In this document: positions 1-6,777 of the stretch, piece after piece | How the letters are laid out: each line of letters begins with the position of its first letter | How positions within the stretch are numbered: position 1 is the first letter of the stretch | NCBI GenBank assembly: GCA_049509395.1 | Contig: JBEKZY010000158.1 | Location: 1-10,979, forward strand | DNA from: JBEKIK01 sp049509395 | GTDB lineage: Bacteria; Planctomycetota; Planctomycetia; Pirellulales; Thermoguttaceae | DNA length: 10,979 nt | Direction of reading: 5' to 3' | Made by a program: the position numbers and the translations under genes | The notes under the pieces: model-generated | Seen by the model: only the letters and a program-made list of their open reading frames with translations | Database searches by the model: none | Told to the model about the DNA's origin: nothing

Positions 1-553
1 CGGCCTTGCGGATTTGCTCGAACACGTCTTTATGCTGCCCTTTTCGCCCGCGAACCAGCGGGGCCAGGATCATCATCCGCGTGCCTTGCGAAAGATGCAA
101 AAGGGTTTCCAAAATTTGCTCTGGCGTTTGCTGCCTTATCGGTTCGCCGCACTGGTGGCATCGGGGTTGGCCCAGCCGCGCATATAACAGCCGCAGGTAA
201 TCGTAGATTTCGGTGACGGTGGCCACGGTGCTCCGCGGATTGTGGCTCCCGGCCCGCTGATCGATGGATATTGTCGGTTGCAGGCCTTCGATAAGATCGA
301 TGTCGGGGCGTTCCAACTGGTGCAAGAACTGCCGGGCGTAGACCGAAAGACTTTCGATATACTGCCGTTGGCCTTCGGCATAAAGAGTGTCGAAGGCCAG
401 CGAACTTTTGCCCGACCCGCTGGGGCCCGTGACCACCACGATCCGATTGCGGGGAATATCGACGTCGAGGTTTTGCAGATTGTGCATCCGCGCCCCGCGC
501 AGGCGGATGCACTCTTCAAGATCGAGTCGGATTTCACGATGCTCTCTGTCCAT
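1..553 (-). CDS. uvrA: UvrA, excinuclease ABC subunit A, N-terminal part (cut by window edge)
   Basis: Seen: an open frame runs from an ATG at 553 to the left edge without a stop, giving 184 residues. It contains the Walker A loop GPSGSGKSS (about residues 43-51) followed at once by LAFDTLYAEGQRQYIESLS and YARQFL, the UvrA signature, then QPTISIDQR and NPRSTVATVTE (about 93-115), and a CxxC pair (C132, C135) at the usual place of the first zinc-binding region. Known: UvrA is the dimeric ATPase that finds bulky DNA damage and loads UvrB in nucleotide excision repair in the cytoplasm. The start is the only ATG in this frame downstream of an in-frame TAG near 590; no clear Shine-Dalgarno sequence is visible. 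The full protein is usually 940 or more residues, and double-length forms exist in some phyla, so total size cannot be judged. It lies 142 bp after the C45-type gene on the same strand, separated by a perfect palindrome, so it probably has its own promoter. Confidence 0.96.
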   Translation of the reverse strand, partial: MDREHREIRLDLEECIRLRGARMHNLQNLDVDIPRNRIVVVTGPSGSGKSSLAFDTLYAEGQRQYIESLSVYARQFLHQLERPDIDLIEGLQPTISIDQRAGSHNPRSTVATVTEIYDYLRLLYARLGQPRCHQCGEPIRQQTPEQILETLLHLSQGTRMMILAPLVRGRKGQHKDVFEQIRKA

Positions 554-664
554 GCCGCGCCCATGTGAGCAGAATAACGCATTATTAAACTATCCAGTTT
601 ATCGCGGTATGCCGCCCTTGGCAAGCGGGCGGAAAATAATGCCGGCCGGTAGAAGAAATCACGG

Positions 665-686
665 CACTGCTTGCAGGCAAGCAGTG
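665..686. repeat. Perfect 10-bp inverted repeat after the C45-type gene
   Basis: CACTGCTTGC at 665-674 is followed by AG and its exact reverse complement at 677-686. In practice this is a 9-bp stem with a CAGG loop. It starts 9 bases after the stop codon of the upstream minus-strand gene. No T-run follows on the minus strand (the next bases read CCGTGATTTC), so it is not a standard intrinsic terminator. It may protect the 3' end of the mRNA or be a member of a dispersed palindrome family. A second, weaker stem, CCGCCC (612-617) with GGGCGG (627-632), lies between it and uvrA. Confidence 0.6.
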
Positions 687-695
687 GCACACGCT

Positions 696-1928
696 TTACG
701 GTTTAAAGAGCGGCTGCAATTCGAGTTTTTTCATGGGCAGGGCCGAGGAAGGGCAGGAACCCATGGCCAAGTGCAGGATCAGCGGTTCCGGCTCGAAAAT
801 CATCGATTGCACGGTCATGTGGCCGGCGCTGACTTCGTCCAGTTTTTTTGCCACGTCATCCACGTCGAGAGTTTTAATGGACTGGGCCTTTTCAAGGATT
901 GGATAGCGGCGGCACCAGGCGAACATGATCAGTTCGTCGGTGCGGAAATGATTGGTGCAAAAGCACAGGCCGTCTTTAGCGCGGCGCACGGCCACGGTGT
1001 TGGGCGTCATCTCGAACACCGCGGCTTGGCGGCGGTCGCACACGGCCAGGCTCAAGAGCGTGGTGCGCTCGGTGGAGCGCAATAATTTTTCCGCTTCTTC
1101 CACGCTGGAACATTCCTCGAGCATGCGGCGAAAGCACATTGAATAAGGCAAGCCCTTGGGATTGAACATCGGCGCCTTGTCCTTGCTCAAAAAGACTTCG
1201 TGCACGGCCAAGGCCAGTCCGGAGTCGTTGATTCCGGATATGCAGCCGAAAATTCCGGGAAATCCGATGGATGCAAAAGCATGCTTGCCTATTGGACGAT
1301 GCACGGTTACAAGCCCGTACTTGTCGAGTATGCCCAGGGTGTAGAAGTCCAGATTGCGCCCGAACAGCGGCCCGCCCGTGGAACTCCGCGAGGCTTCGAC
1401 GATCAGCGACGAGCAGCCGAATCCGCCGCGGTAGATGTCGACCATCACATTGCTCAGGACGCCCATTTCCCACTGGCGCTCGAAGCCGGCCTTATCGGCG
1501 AAGGCCCGCATTTCATCACGGTAGTCGGGAGGGATTTGCGGTTTTAAGGCTTCGCCCATCTCTAATAATTTTTGCCAGCGGTCGTCGCTGTTATTGCCGA
1601 TCTGCATCAACTGTTTGGGATAGTCGGCGAGTTTGTGCACCACGTCGCCGGTAAGCGCCGCCTTTTGCCGGCCGATTTCCCCGGGCGTGCCCGAGACGAC
1701 CAGCACCGGCAGATCGTTGATGTAGCGCAGTTGGCCGCCCTCGAACCGCCCTTCCTGAAAGGTCCTTTCTTCATCCGCGGCAAGCGGAGACGGACATAAC
1801 AGCAGGGCCGGAAGGATAAACAAAAGACAAATAATTGCATAATGCAAAATGCAAATTGCAAAATGCATATTGGGGGCGGGTTGCGCGGAACCGCGGGCGA
1901 CTTCTGCGTATGGTTTTTTACAAAACAT
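696..1928 (-). CDS. Exported C45-family (acyl-CoA:6-APA acyltransferase-like) Ntn-hydrolase
   Basis: Seen: 410 residues from the ATG at 1928. A hydrophobic stretch (CLLFILPALLLC, about residues 34-45) ends in SPLAA, a plausible signal peptidase I site, so the protein is probably exported. The core has FGCSS with a Gly-Cys pair at about 171-172, GRNLDF at about 190-195, GCISGINDSGLALA at about 228-241, and FCTNHF further on. Known: in the C45 / acyl-CoA:isopenicillin N acyltransferase fold, self-cleavage before the cysteine of a Gly-Cys pair frees an N-terminal nucleophile that cuts or transfers amide-linked acyl groups; the following Asp and Asn residues support catalysis. The substrate is not evident; linear amide or acyl-amino-acid hydrolysis is possible, and antibiotic synthesis is not implied. 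Start choice is uncertain: ATG 1868 lies inside a heptad repeat, and a TTG at 1940 is also in frame; none has a clear Shine-Dalgarno sequence. The 1928 start supplies a Lys-Lys/Arg n-region before the hydrophobic core. Confidence 0.82.
   Translation of the reverse strand: MFCKKPYAEVARGSAQPAPNMHFAICILHYAIICLLFILPALLLCPSPLAADEERTFQEGRFEGGQLRYINDLPVLVVSGTPGEIGRQKAALTGDVVHKLADYPKQLMQIGNNSDDRWQKLLEMGEALKPQIPPDYRDEMRAFADKAGFERQWEMGVLSNVMVDIYRGGFGCSSLIVEASRSSTGGPLFGRNLDFYTLGILDKYGLVTVHRPIGKHAFASIGFPGIFGCISGINDSGLALAVHEVFLSKDKAPMFNPKGLPYSMCFRRMLEECSSVEEAEKLLRSTERTTLLSLAVCDRRQAAVFEMTPNTVAVRRAKDGLCFCTNHFRTDELIMFAWCRRYPILEKAQSIKTLDVDDVAKKLDEVSAGHMTVQSMIFEPEPLILHLAMGSCPSSALPMKKLELQPLFKP
1836..1870. repeat. 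Five tandem 7-bp units of TGCAAAW inside the signal-peptide region
   Basis: On the plus strand the units are TGCATAA, TGCAAAA, TGCAAAT, TGCAAAA and TGCATAT, in exact 7-bp phase. They fall inside the 5' end of the C45-type gene, where the minus strand reads MHFAICILHYA. Because 7 is not a multiple of 3, the repeat is read in all three frames, giving a hydrophobic but non-repetitive peptide. Such short tandem heptads are typical of intergenic DNA, so the true start may be debatable. Confidence 0.8.
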
Positions 1929-2044
1929 GGATTCGTTCAATATCGATTTGTGGTAAATGTTCGCGGCTGATAATTTTGTATGAAATGTATACTGTTATGC
2001 AGTGGTTAACCCGGATGTTCCGGTCATCTTGATTTATATACCGT

Positions 2045-2050
2045 ATTATA
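2045..2050 (-). promoter_or_regulatory. Possible -10 box (TATAAT) for the C45-type gene
   Basis: The minus strand reads CCGGTATAATACGG between the end of the histidine kinase gene and the C45-type gene, a consensus -10 hexamer about 117 bases before the ATG at 1928. No good -35 hexamer is present at 16-18 bp, so this is a weak call based on the -10 match alone. Confidence 0.22.
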
Positions 2051-2068
2051 CCGGGTAAGCTCCCTATA

Positions 2069-3706
2069 TTACTTTTCAGGAAATTCGTTATGTGGCGATG
2101 CCGAGTTCAAATTGCCGGGCGGTCGGTCCGTTGGACGCTCAACTTCTTTTGTTTCCCACAAAGGCAACCGGATGCGAAAGGCGGCGCCGGGCTGGGTGTC
2201 CAAAAGTTCGATCGTTCCGCCGTGGGATTCGACGATTTGCCGGCATAGGGCCAAGCCGATACCCATCCCCGAACTTTTCGTGGTGTAAAGCCATTCAAAA
2301 ACCTGGTCCCGGGCCTCGCGGGGAATGCCCGGACCGTCGTCCGCAACGAGAATTTCATCATATTCTTCCCTATGGTTTCCGGTAATGGAGACGGTTCCCG
2401 ATTCCCGCAGGGCGGCAATAGCGTTGACGAACAGGTTTTTCAGGACGAACTCGAATTGGGAGGGATCAACTGACACCACCAGCGGATGGGGCTGGTACTG
2501 CTCCTGCCATTGAATTCCGGCAGGCGAATTCACCCGACCTCGAACATCGGCGACTATTTGATCAAGTGATATAGGCTTTTTCTGAAGCGGAGTTCCACGG
2601 CTTATTGCGGTCAAATCCGTGATTATTTGTTCCGCGCGATGCGCCTCATCATCGATCATGCTTAAATATTCCCACAACGTGGATTCTCCTTCGGGCACGG
2701 TGCGTTTAAGATAATAGACGGCCATGCGAACCGCCGAAAGCGGATTTCGCAACTCGTGGGCGATTCCAGCCGAGATTTGGCCCAGCGATACCAGCCGCGT
2801 CTGCCGCACGATTTGTTCCTTGGCTTTCGCTAACTCCTCTTGCACGTGTTCTTTCTCCAGCCGTTCCATATCAAGAATCTGCCGTTGCGATGCCAGGGCT
2901 TCCTCTTCGGCCTTTTTTCGGTCGGAAATGTCCTCAACCAGAACCAAAATGCCTTTGAGCGTGTTCTCGACGTCTCTCAGCGCTCGCACCCAAACACTGG
3001 CGGTTACGATTTTCCCGTCTTTGCGAAGGAATCGTTTGTCCAGAGTGAATCCGGAGACTAGCCCCTCATCGATCCGTTGGAAATGTCGTTTTTCCGCATC
3101 GCGGTCGGCTTCATGAGTCAGTTCCGTCCACGAGGCCGATGGGAGTTCTAGTTCCGGATAGCCGAGCATCTTGGAAAGCCGCCCATTCGTTTCTATCCAA
3201 TCCCTCTCGGGCGAGAGGATCGCCATGCCTACCAGCCCTTGTTCGAAATAGCTGCGAAACCGTTCCTCGCTTTCCAGGAGCCAGCGTTCCGACCGCTTGC
3301 GTTCGGCGATTTCTTTCATCAACAGACTGTTGGCATCCGCCAGTTCGGCACGCGCTACTTCGGCTTGGCGGCGCCTAGTACGCAGTGATTCCGTGAGCAA
3401 GGTCACAACGAGACCTACGAAAAGATACAGCCCCAACCCCACTTGATGTTCCAAATCGGATATTAAAAAAGAACCGCGTGGCTCGATGAATAGATAAGAC
3501 GCCAGCATCGCTCCAGAGATAAGCGTGAAAATCGAAGGTCCCACGCCGCCATACCACGCCGTGAACATGATGGCTGCGAAGTAGGTTGTAAAGGGGATAT
3601 GGTCAAATAAGATCGGGTCAAGCAACCATCGCAATAGCGTAGCCAGAGTGACGGCAATGACAGCAATGCCGTATCTCAAAATTGGAAAGTGTCGGATTTT
3701 ATCCAT
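2069..3706 (-). CDS. Membrane sensor histidine kinase (DUF4118-like TM domain, PAS, HisKA, HATPase)
   Basis: Seen: 545 residues. Four hydrophobic helices (about 9-29, 39-54, 56-73, 89-108) with the compact spacing of the DUF4118 domain found in KdpD-like kinases are followed by a charged linker, then a PAS domain (about 145-264, ending VLVEDISDRKKAEEEAL) and a coiled coil. The HisKA phospho-acceptor motif is HELRNPLSAVR, with His at about 317. The HATPase has an N box (NLFVNAIAAL, 424-433), G1 box DDGPGIP (456-462) and G2 box SGMGIGLAL (479-487). Known: it autophosphorylates and passes the phosphate to a response regulator; the stimulus is unknown. The start at 3706 is chosen because AAGGAGAGG stands 6 bases ahead of it; the frame extends upstream to 3880, but those residues are not kinase-like. 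No response regulator or receiver domain is visible in the window, so the kinase is an orphan here. Confidence 0.93.
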   Translation of the reverse strand: MDKIRHFPILRYGIAVIAVTLATLLRWLLDPILFDHIPFTTYFAAIMFTAWYGGVGPSIFTLISGAMLASYLFIEPRGSFLISDLEHQVGLGLYLFVGLVVTLLTESLRTRRRQAEVARAELADANSLLMKEIAERKRSERWLLESEERFRSYFEQGLVGMAILSPERDWIETNGRLSKMLGYPELELPSASWTELTHEADRDAEKRHFQRIDEGLVSGFTLDKRFLRKDGKIVTASVWVRALRDVENTLKGILVLVEDISDRKKAEEEALASQRQILDMERLEKEHVQEELAKAKEQIVRQTRLVSLGQISAGIAHELRNPLSAVRMAVYYLKRTVPEGESTLWEYLSMIDDEAHRAEQIITDLTAISRGTPLQKKPISLDQIVADVRGRVNSPAGIQWQEQYQPHPLVVSVDPSQFEFVLKNLFVNAIAALRESGTVSITGNHREEYDEILVADDGPGIPREARDQVFEWLYTTKSSGMGIGLALCRQIVESHGGTIELLDTQPGAAFRIRLPLWETKEVERPTDRPPGNLNSASPHNEFPEK

Positions 3707-3712
3707 CAGTAA

Positions 3713-3721
3713 CCTCTCCTT
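3713..3721 (-). promoter_or_regulatory. Strong Shine-Dalgarno sequence of the histidine kinase gene
   Basis: AAGGAGAGG on the minus strand lies 6 bases before the ATG at 3706. It is the best ribosome-binding site in the window and decides the start, removing 58 residues from the longest possible frame. Confidence 0.85.
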
Positions 3722-3936
3722 GCACGGATTGGTAAAAAACAGGCATGGAAACGGCCGACTCGCCATTATATCGCCAAGAGAGGACATACAGCCGACAATA
3801 CGATGTGACAAACGATCCGGTTCAATGCATGTTGGATCATTTATGCCAGAACCCCAACCTTCACCGATTACAACAGGCAACCGGAGTATATAAAGCAGAT
3901 CGAAACCAGGCGATCGCGCGTAATGCCGGGACGGTA

Positions 3937-4284
3937 TTATTCTTCGTAACCGCCGCGATGTCCGCCGCGATGTCCGCCGCCCCGCGGACCGCCGCGCCCA
4001 CCGCCGCCGCCACCACCACCGCCGCCGCGACGCTGGACCTGATTTTCGGCCTCGTTGACCCGAATTGTCCGGCCATCCAATTGGGCGCCGTTCATTTCGC
4101 TCACGGCACTAATGGCGCCTTCATCGCCGGCGAAGGTTACAAAACCGAAGCCGCGCGAACGGCCGGTTTCCCGGTCGGTAATGACTTTGGCTTCGACAAT
4201 CTCGCCGAACCGCTCAAATGCTTGGTGCAACCCGTCGTCGGTCGTACCCCAACTTAACCCGCCAACAAACAATTTCTTACTCAT
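3937..4284 (-). CDS. RRM-type RNA-binding protein with Gly/Arg-rich tail
   Basis: Seen: 115 residues starting MSKKLFVGGLSW. A single RNA recognition motif spans residues about 3-79, with RNP2 LFVGGL (5-10) and RNP1 RGFGFVTF (44-51), both with the aromatic residues that stack on RNA. The tail (87-113) is an unbroken run of ten Gly followed by Gly/Arg/His repeats, ending GGYEE. Known: small bacterial RRM proteins of this layout occur in cyanobacteria and planctomycetes; the cyanobacterial ones are often cold-induced and bind RNA in the cytoplasm. The start at 4284 is chosen because homology begins there; GGAG lies about 12 bases upstream, a rather long spacing. The frame is open upstream to 4419, but those residues do not look protein-like. 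The leader upstream is long and GC-rich, which would suit post-transcriptional or auto-control (inference). The GGC/GGT tract is a plausible site for length variation. Confidence 0.93.
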   Translation of the reverse strand: MSKKLFVGGLSWGTTDDGLHQAFERFGEIVEAKVITDRETGRSRGFGFVTFAGDEGAISAVSEMNGAQLDGRTIRVNEAENQVQRRGGGGGGGGGGRGGPRGGGHRGGHRGGYEE

Positions 4285-4468
4285 CGAAAAAAACACTCCA
4301 AAACCGGCACGGACACTATGGACCATGCATAACAAGGACACACGGGTCTCGGGGTTTTCAGGCCCACGCTCCCCGAAGGCGGCCCCAATAGCCACCACTG
4401 GTGCTTTGTAGCATACCACCTTTTATGGTTCATGCAACCGCTGATCACAAGGATTTTGTTTTGCCGGC

Positions 4469-4474
4469 ATTATA
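4469..4474 (-). promoter_or_regulatory. Possible -10 box (TATAAT) for the RRM gene
   Basis: The minus strand has AAAAGTATAATGCC, a perfect -10 hexamer in an AT-rich patch. The -35 region is poor (TATTTA at 17 bp). If used, transcription would begin near 4462 and leave a 5' leader of about 178 nt before the RRM start codon. Confidence 0.3.
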
Positions 4475-4543
4475 CTTTTCCCAATCTAACATAAATACTA
4501 CTATTGAGGGGTTAATTAACAGAGAAAATTTGGTTTATCGGCA

Positions 4544-4580
4544 TCAGGGTTCAGGGTTCGGGGTTCAGGGTTCAGGATTC
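4544..4580. repeat. TCAGGGT heptad array, left arm of an inverted repeat
   Basis: Five 7-bp units read TCAGGGT, TCAGGGT, TCGGGGT, TCAGGGT and TCAGGAT, followed by TC. Bases 4547-4574 match the reverse complement of 4721-4748 at 27 of 28 positions, including the variant third unit. Confidence 0.9.
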
Positions 4581-4720
4581 CGACAATGAGATTGTGGATT
4601 AGGAAATTGAAATTGAGGGGGAAAAATTGAACCCTGAATGATCAAGGCTATTTAAAAAACTGTAAACTTATTAGTGTGAACTAAAGCTACATCCGTTCCC
4701 GGACAGGCCCTTATGTCTTC

Positions 4721-4748
4721 TGAACCCTGAACCCCGAACCCTGAACTC
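4721..4748. repeat. TGAACCC heptad array, right arm of an inverted repeat
   Basis: Four 7-bp units (TGAACCC, TGAACCC, CGAACCC, TGAACTC) form the right arm, in opposite orientation to 4547-4574 and 146 bp from it. A one-and-a-half-unit remnant, TGAACCCTGAA, lies between the arms at about 4628-4638. The right arm ends 6 bp before the nikR Shine-Dalgarno sequence. Confidence 0.9.
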
Positions 4749-4768
4749 TTAAACAGGAAACACCTATC

Positions 4769-5182
4769 ATGCCCGGCGTAGTACGTTTTTCGGTGTCCTT
4801 GGAAGACGATCTGTTGGAACAGTTCGACCGTTATTGCAAAGACGAGCATTTTGCCACGCGCAGCGAAGCGATTCGCCAATTACTCCGCGATAAGCTTACG
4901 CAAAATGCCTGGCAGTCGGATAGCAAGGACGCGGCCGGAACATTGACCTTGGTCTACGATCATCACAGAGCGCAACTCCGCGATCATCTGACGGCCTTGC
5001 AACACGACAACACCGATCTTGTGATTTCCACCTTGCACGCCCACTTGACCCACGATCTTTGCCTGGAAGTGATCGTGCTCCGCGGCCCGGCCAAACGCCT
5101 GCAAAAAATCGCCGCCAAATTACGCGGAATGAAAGGCATTTTCAAGGGCGAATTGGTAATGGCCAACGCGGAGGATCATTGA
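4769..5182 (+). CDS. nikR: NikR nickel-responsive transcriptional regulator
   Basis: Seen: 137 residues. The N-terminus (VVRFSVSLEDDLLEQFDRY, with RSEAIRQLLRD) is a ribbon-helix-helix DNA-binding domain; the C-terminal part is the ACT-like metal-binding and tetramerisation domain. The four ligands of the high-affinity nickel site line up with E. coli NikR: H79 in ALQHD (E. coli His76), H90 and H92 in LHAHL (His87, His89), and C98 in HDLCLEV (Cys95). Known: NikR binds DNA when loaded with nickel and controls nickel uptake or nickel enzymes. AGGAAA (4755-4760) stands 8 bases before the ATG. No nikABCDE, TonB receptor, hydrogenase or urease gene is in the window, so its targets must lie elsewhere. 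It stands alone: the RRM gene is divergent and the next gene convergent. Confidence 0.95.
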   Translation: MPGVVRFSVSLEDDLLEQFDRYCKDEHFATRSEAIRQLLRDKLTQNAWQSDSKDAAGTLTLVYDHHRAQLRDHLTALQHDNTDLVISTLHAHLTHDLCLEVIVLRGPAKRLQKIAAKLRGMKGIFKGELVMANAEDH

Positions 5183-5264
5183 TAGGGGATCGGAGCGAGC
5201 GGATAGAGTATATATAGAAGGATTACTACTAATAGAAAATCAAATATTAATGACATCTGCAATA

Positions 5265-5287
5265 GCCGGCGGCTTACTGCCGCCGGC
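5265..5287. terminator. GC-rich stem-loop between convergent genes
   Basis: GCCGGCGGC (5265-5273) and GCCGCCGGC (5279-5287) form a perfect 9-bp stem with loop TTACT, between the 3' ends of nikR and the zinc-ribbon gene. No U-tract follows directly on either strand, so it is at best an atypical bidirectional terminator or a dispersed palindrome. An overlapping alternative stem (GGAAT/ATTCC, about 5289-5306) follows. Confidence 0.45.
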
Positions 5288-5335
5288 GGGAATTCGCTTT
5301 TATTCCGGCGGTCGTTGACTCCCGGGAGCTTGCTC

Positions 5336-6769
5336 TTACGGTCCGGCTTTTATAAGCGTGCCTTGAAAGCCCGTGAATGTGGAGACGCGCATTATCCGAT
5401 GCTGATATTCCGTCATGTATTCAAATAAGGGCAGCTTATCCATCTCAATTGTAAATCCGTTGCCCTTAAAGCGAAGGTGCATCACGGCATCCTTTAGTTG
5501 ATCGGATAATGGCAAAGCCTTAAAAATATTGCCGTGTTCCATCACCGGGCAATCAAGATCGATCTCGGCTAATTGCTCGATGGGACCGGACCACTCGCGG
5601 CCAAAAAACGAAACCTTCCAGGTATTGTTTTTACTCGTCGCTTCCATCACGGGATAGGGCGTTTTGGCTGTGGTTTCCTTGTTGTTCGGAAAAATATTCT
5701 TCTCCTTTGCCAGATCTGAAAACAAGGCCTCCAATTGGAGGTAATAACGTCCGGGAAGCATCTTTTCCGCGGCCAATTGGCTTTGTTGGGCGTATTTCTG
5801 GAAACGGCGCTGTTTTTCGGCCGTTTCGGTCCGCTCGCGCAACGCACTCTTGTCGGCCTCGCTCCAGGAAATAAATGGAAGCCTCGCCATCAGCAAATCC
5901 GCGCCGTAGTGCCGCGCGGTTTTCGAGGAATCGCAGGACTTTTGCATTCGCCATGAAAGATCGCTGCTTTGGTCGAGCAAACTGAAAATAGGCAAATAGG
6001 CCGGAGAATTGGGAGGAAACTGCAATAGCGGCGTCAGATCGGTATCTTTGGGGATGTTGGGAATGGCTTCTAAAAAATGTTCTTCTTGAATTTCGGCGTA
6101 TTTCGGCTGCCGTACAGGCAGTTGTTGCACGTATGCAAAGATGTAAGGGAGTTCCTGGGACAGTTTTTTTGCGCTAACATGATCTTCGTAAAAAATAGCG
6201 TCCAAACGCACAAAGGCCTGGTACTGATCCCAACTCTCGGTTATATGCCGATACAGGGCCATAACGCCCCATATGCTGGCTATGCATGCCGCAAAAACGC
6301 CAATCACCACCCCCACTTTCACAACTTTTTGTGTTGGGAATTTTTTTCCGGACTTCTTCTTGGTCTTCCCCGCGGATTTGTCATAGGATTTCCGCTTGAG
6401 TTTTTTTGATCTTCCGCCGGGCATGTGCTGTTGCGTATCTTTTTGAAATTGCACTTGGGTGTGAGTGAGCAGGTCGTAACCGCAATTCACGCATAGTATG
6501 TCATTGGGCTGGAGGGTTTTTTGACAATTTGGGCATCGAGGCGCTTCGGCGGCGGATACGGAATAATAGCTTTGCTCGCCCGCCGCGGCCGGCGAACTCT
6601 CTTTAGAGGCAGGCGCGGATTCGCTTGCTTTTTCCGGTGCGATCGCGTCCTTCGCCGCCTGAACTATAAATGACTCACCGCATTTCGAGCACTTGGCCTT
6701 CCGCCCGATGAATTTTTCTTCCACCGAGAAACTCGAATTGCATTTATCGCATTTGGCAAGGATCTTCAT
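5336..6769 (-). CDS. Zinc-ribbon, single-pass membrane protein of unknown function
   Basis: Seen: 477 residues. Residues 1-37 form an MJ0042-type zinc ribbon (C7xxC10 and C27xxC30 in KCDKC and KCSKC). A low-complexity Ala/Ser/Pro/Glu linker leads to a second ribbon (C79xxC82, C93xxC96, PRCPNCQ and CVNCGYDL). A very basic stretch (119-148) precedes one membrane helix (about 150-172, VGVVIGVFAACIASIWGVMALY). About 300 residues follow, with no motif I recognise. Inference: by the positive-inside rule the ribbons and basic region are cytoplasmic and the C-terminal part lies across the membrane. Known: proteins with such ribbons plus one TM helix are frequent in planctomycetes and mostly uncharacterised. 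The ATG at 6769 has no clear Shine-Dalgarno sequence; its upstream region is a 43-bp repeat array that begins 8 bp before the start codon. All cysteine pairs are intact, so the gene looks functional. Confidence 0.85.
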   Translation of the reverse strand: MKILAKCDKCNSSFSVEEKFIGRKAKCSKCGESFIVQAAKDAIAPEKASESAPASKESSPAAAGEQSYYSVSAAEAPRCPNCQKTLQPNDILCVNCGYDLLTHTQVQFQKDTQQHMPGGRSKKLKRKSYDKSAGKTKKKSGKKFPTQKVVKVGVVIGVFAACIASIWGVMALYRHITESWDQYQAFVRLDAIFYEDHVSAKKLSQELPYIFAYVQQLPVRQPKYAEIQEEHFLEAIPNIPKDTDLTPLLQFPPNSPAYLPIFSLLDQSSDLSWRMQKSCDSSKTARHYGADLLMARLPFISWSEADKSALRERTETAEKQRRFQKYAQQSQLAAEKMLPGRYYLQLEALFSDLAKEKNIFPNNKETTAKTPYPVMEATSKNNTWKVSFFGREWSGPIEQLAEIDLDCPVMEHGNIFKALPLSDQLKDAVMHLRFKGNGFTIEMDKLPLFEYMTEYQHRIMRVSTFTGFQGTLIKAGP

Positions 6770-6777
6770 GGCGATAT

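Larger units (their letters stand above)
4285..4768. other. 484-bp gene-free stretch between the RRM gene and nikR
   Basis: This divergent intergenic region holds no credible gene. Its left part (4285-4420) is the GC-rich leader of the RRM gene; on the minus strand TCGGGG and CCCCGA can pair around a 16-base loop (in 4345-4375), and CACC-AGT-GGTG forms a small stem near 4395. The middle (4430-4543) is AT-rich and carries a possible -10 box for the RRM gene. The right part (4544-4748) is the inverted heptad repeat. Between its arms, TTGAAC (4627-4632) and TATTTA (4649-4654) are 16 bp apart and could be a weak promoter towards nikR. I saw no GTATGA-N16-TCATAC type NikR operator. Confidence 0.7.

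Noticed and set aside
136..690. 184-residue open frame on the minus strand
   Set aside because: It overlaps uvrA in another frame; the uvrA frame shows clear family motifs, while this translation has low-complexity, Ser/Arg/Pro-rich text with no motif.
387..1085. 232-residue open frame on the plus strand
   Set aside because: Antisense to uvrA and the C45-type gene; the translation resembles no protein and arises from GC-biased codon use of the real genes.
3707..3880. Upstream extension of the histidine kinase by 58 residues
   Set aside because: The extension has no kinase-like sequence, and a strong Shine-Dalgarno sequence lies inside it, right before the ATG at 3706.
4285..4419. Upstream extension of the RRM protein by 45 residues
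   Set aside because: RRM homology starts at MSKKLFVGG; the extension reads through a GC-rich structured leader.
4652..4879. 75-residue open frame on the minus strand
   Set aside because: It is antisense to the nikR start and reads through the heptad repeat (GFGVQGS text is the repeat translated).
5265..5287. Classical intrinsic terminator for nikR
   Set aside because: The stem is strong, but no U-run follows on either strand, so it was only listed as a possible atypical terminator.
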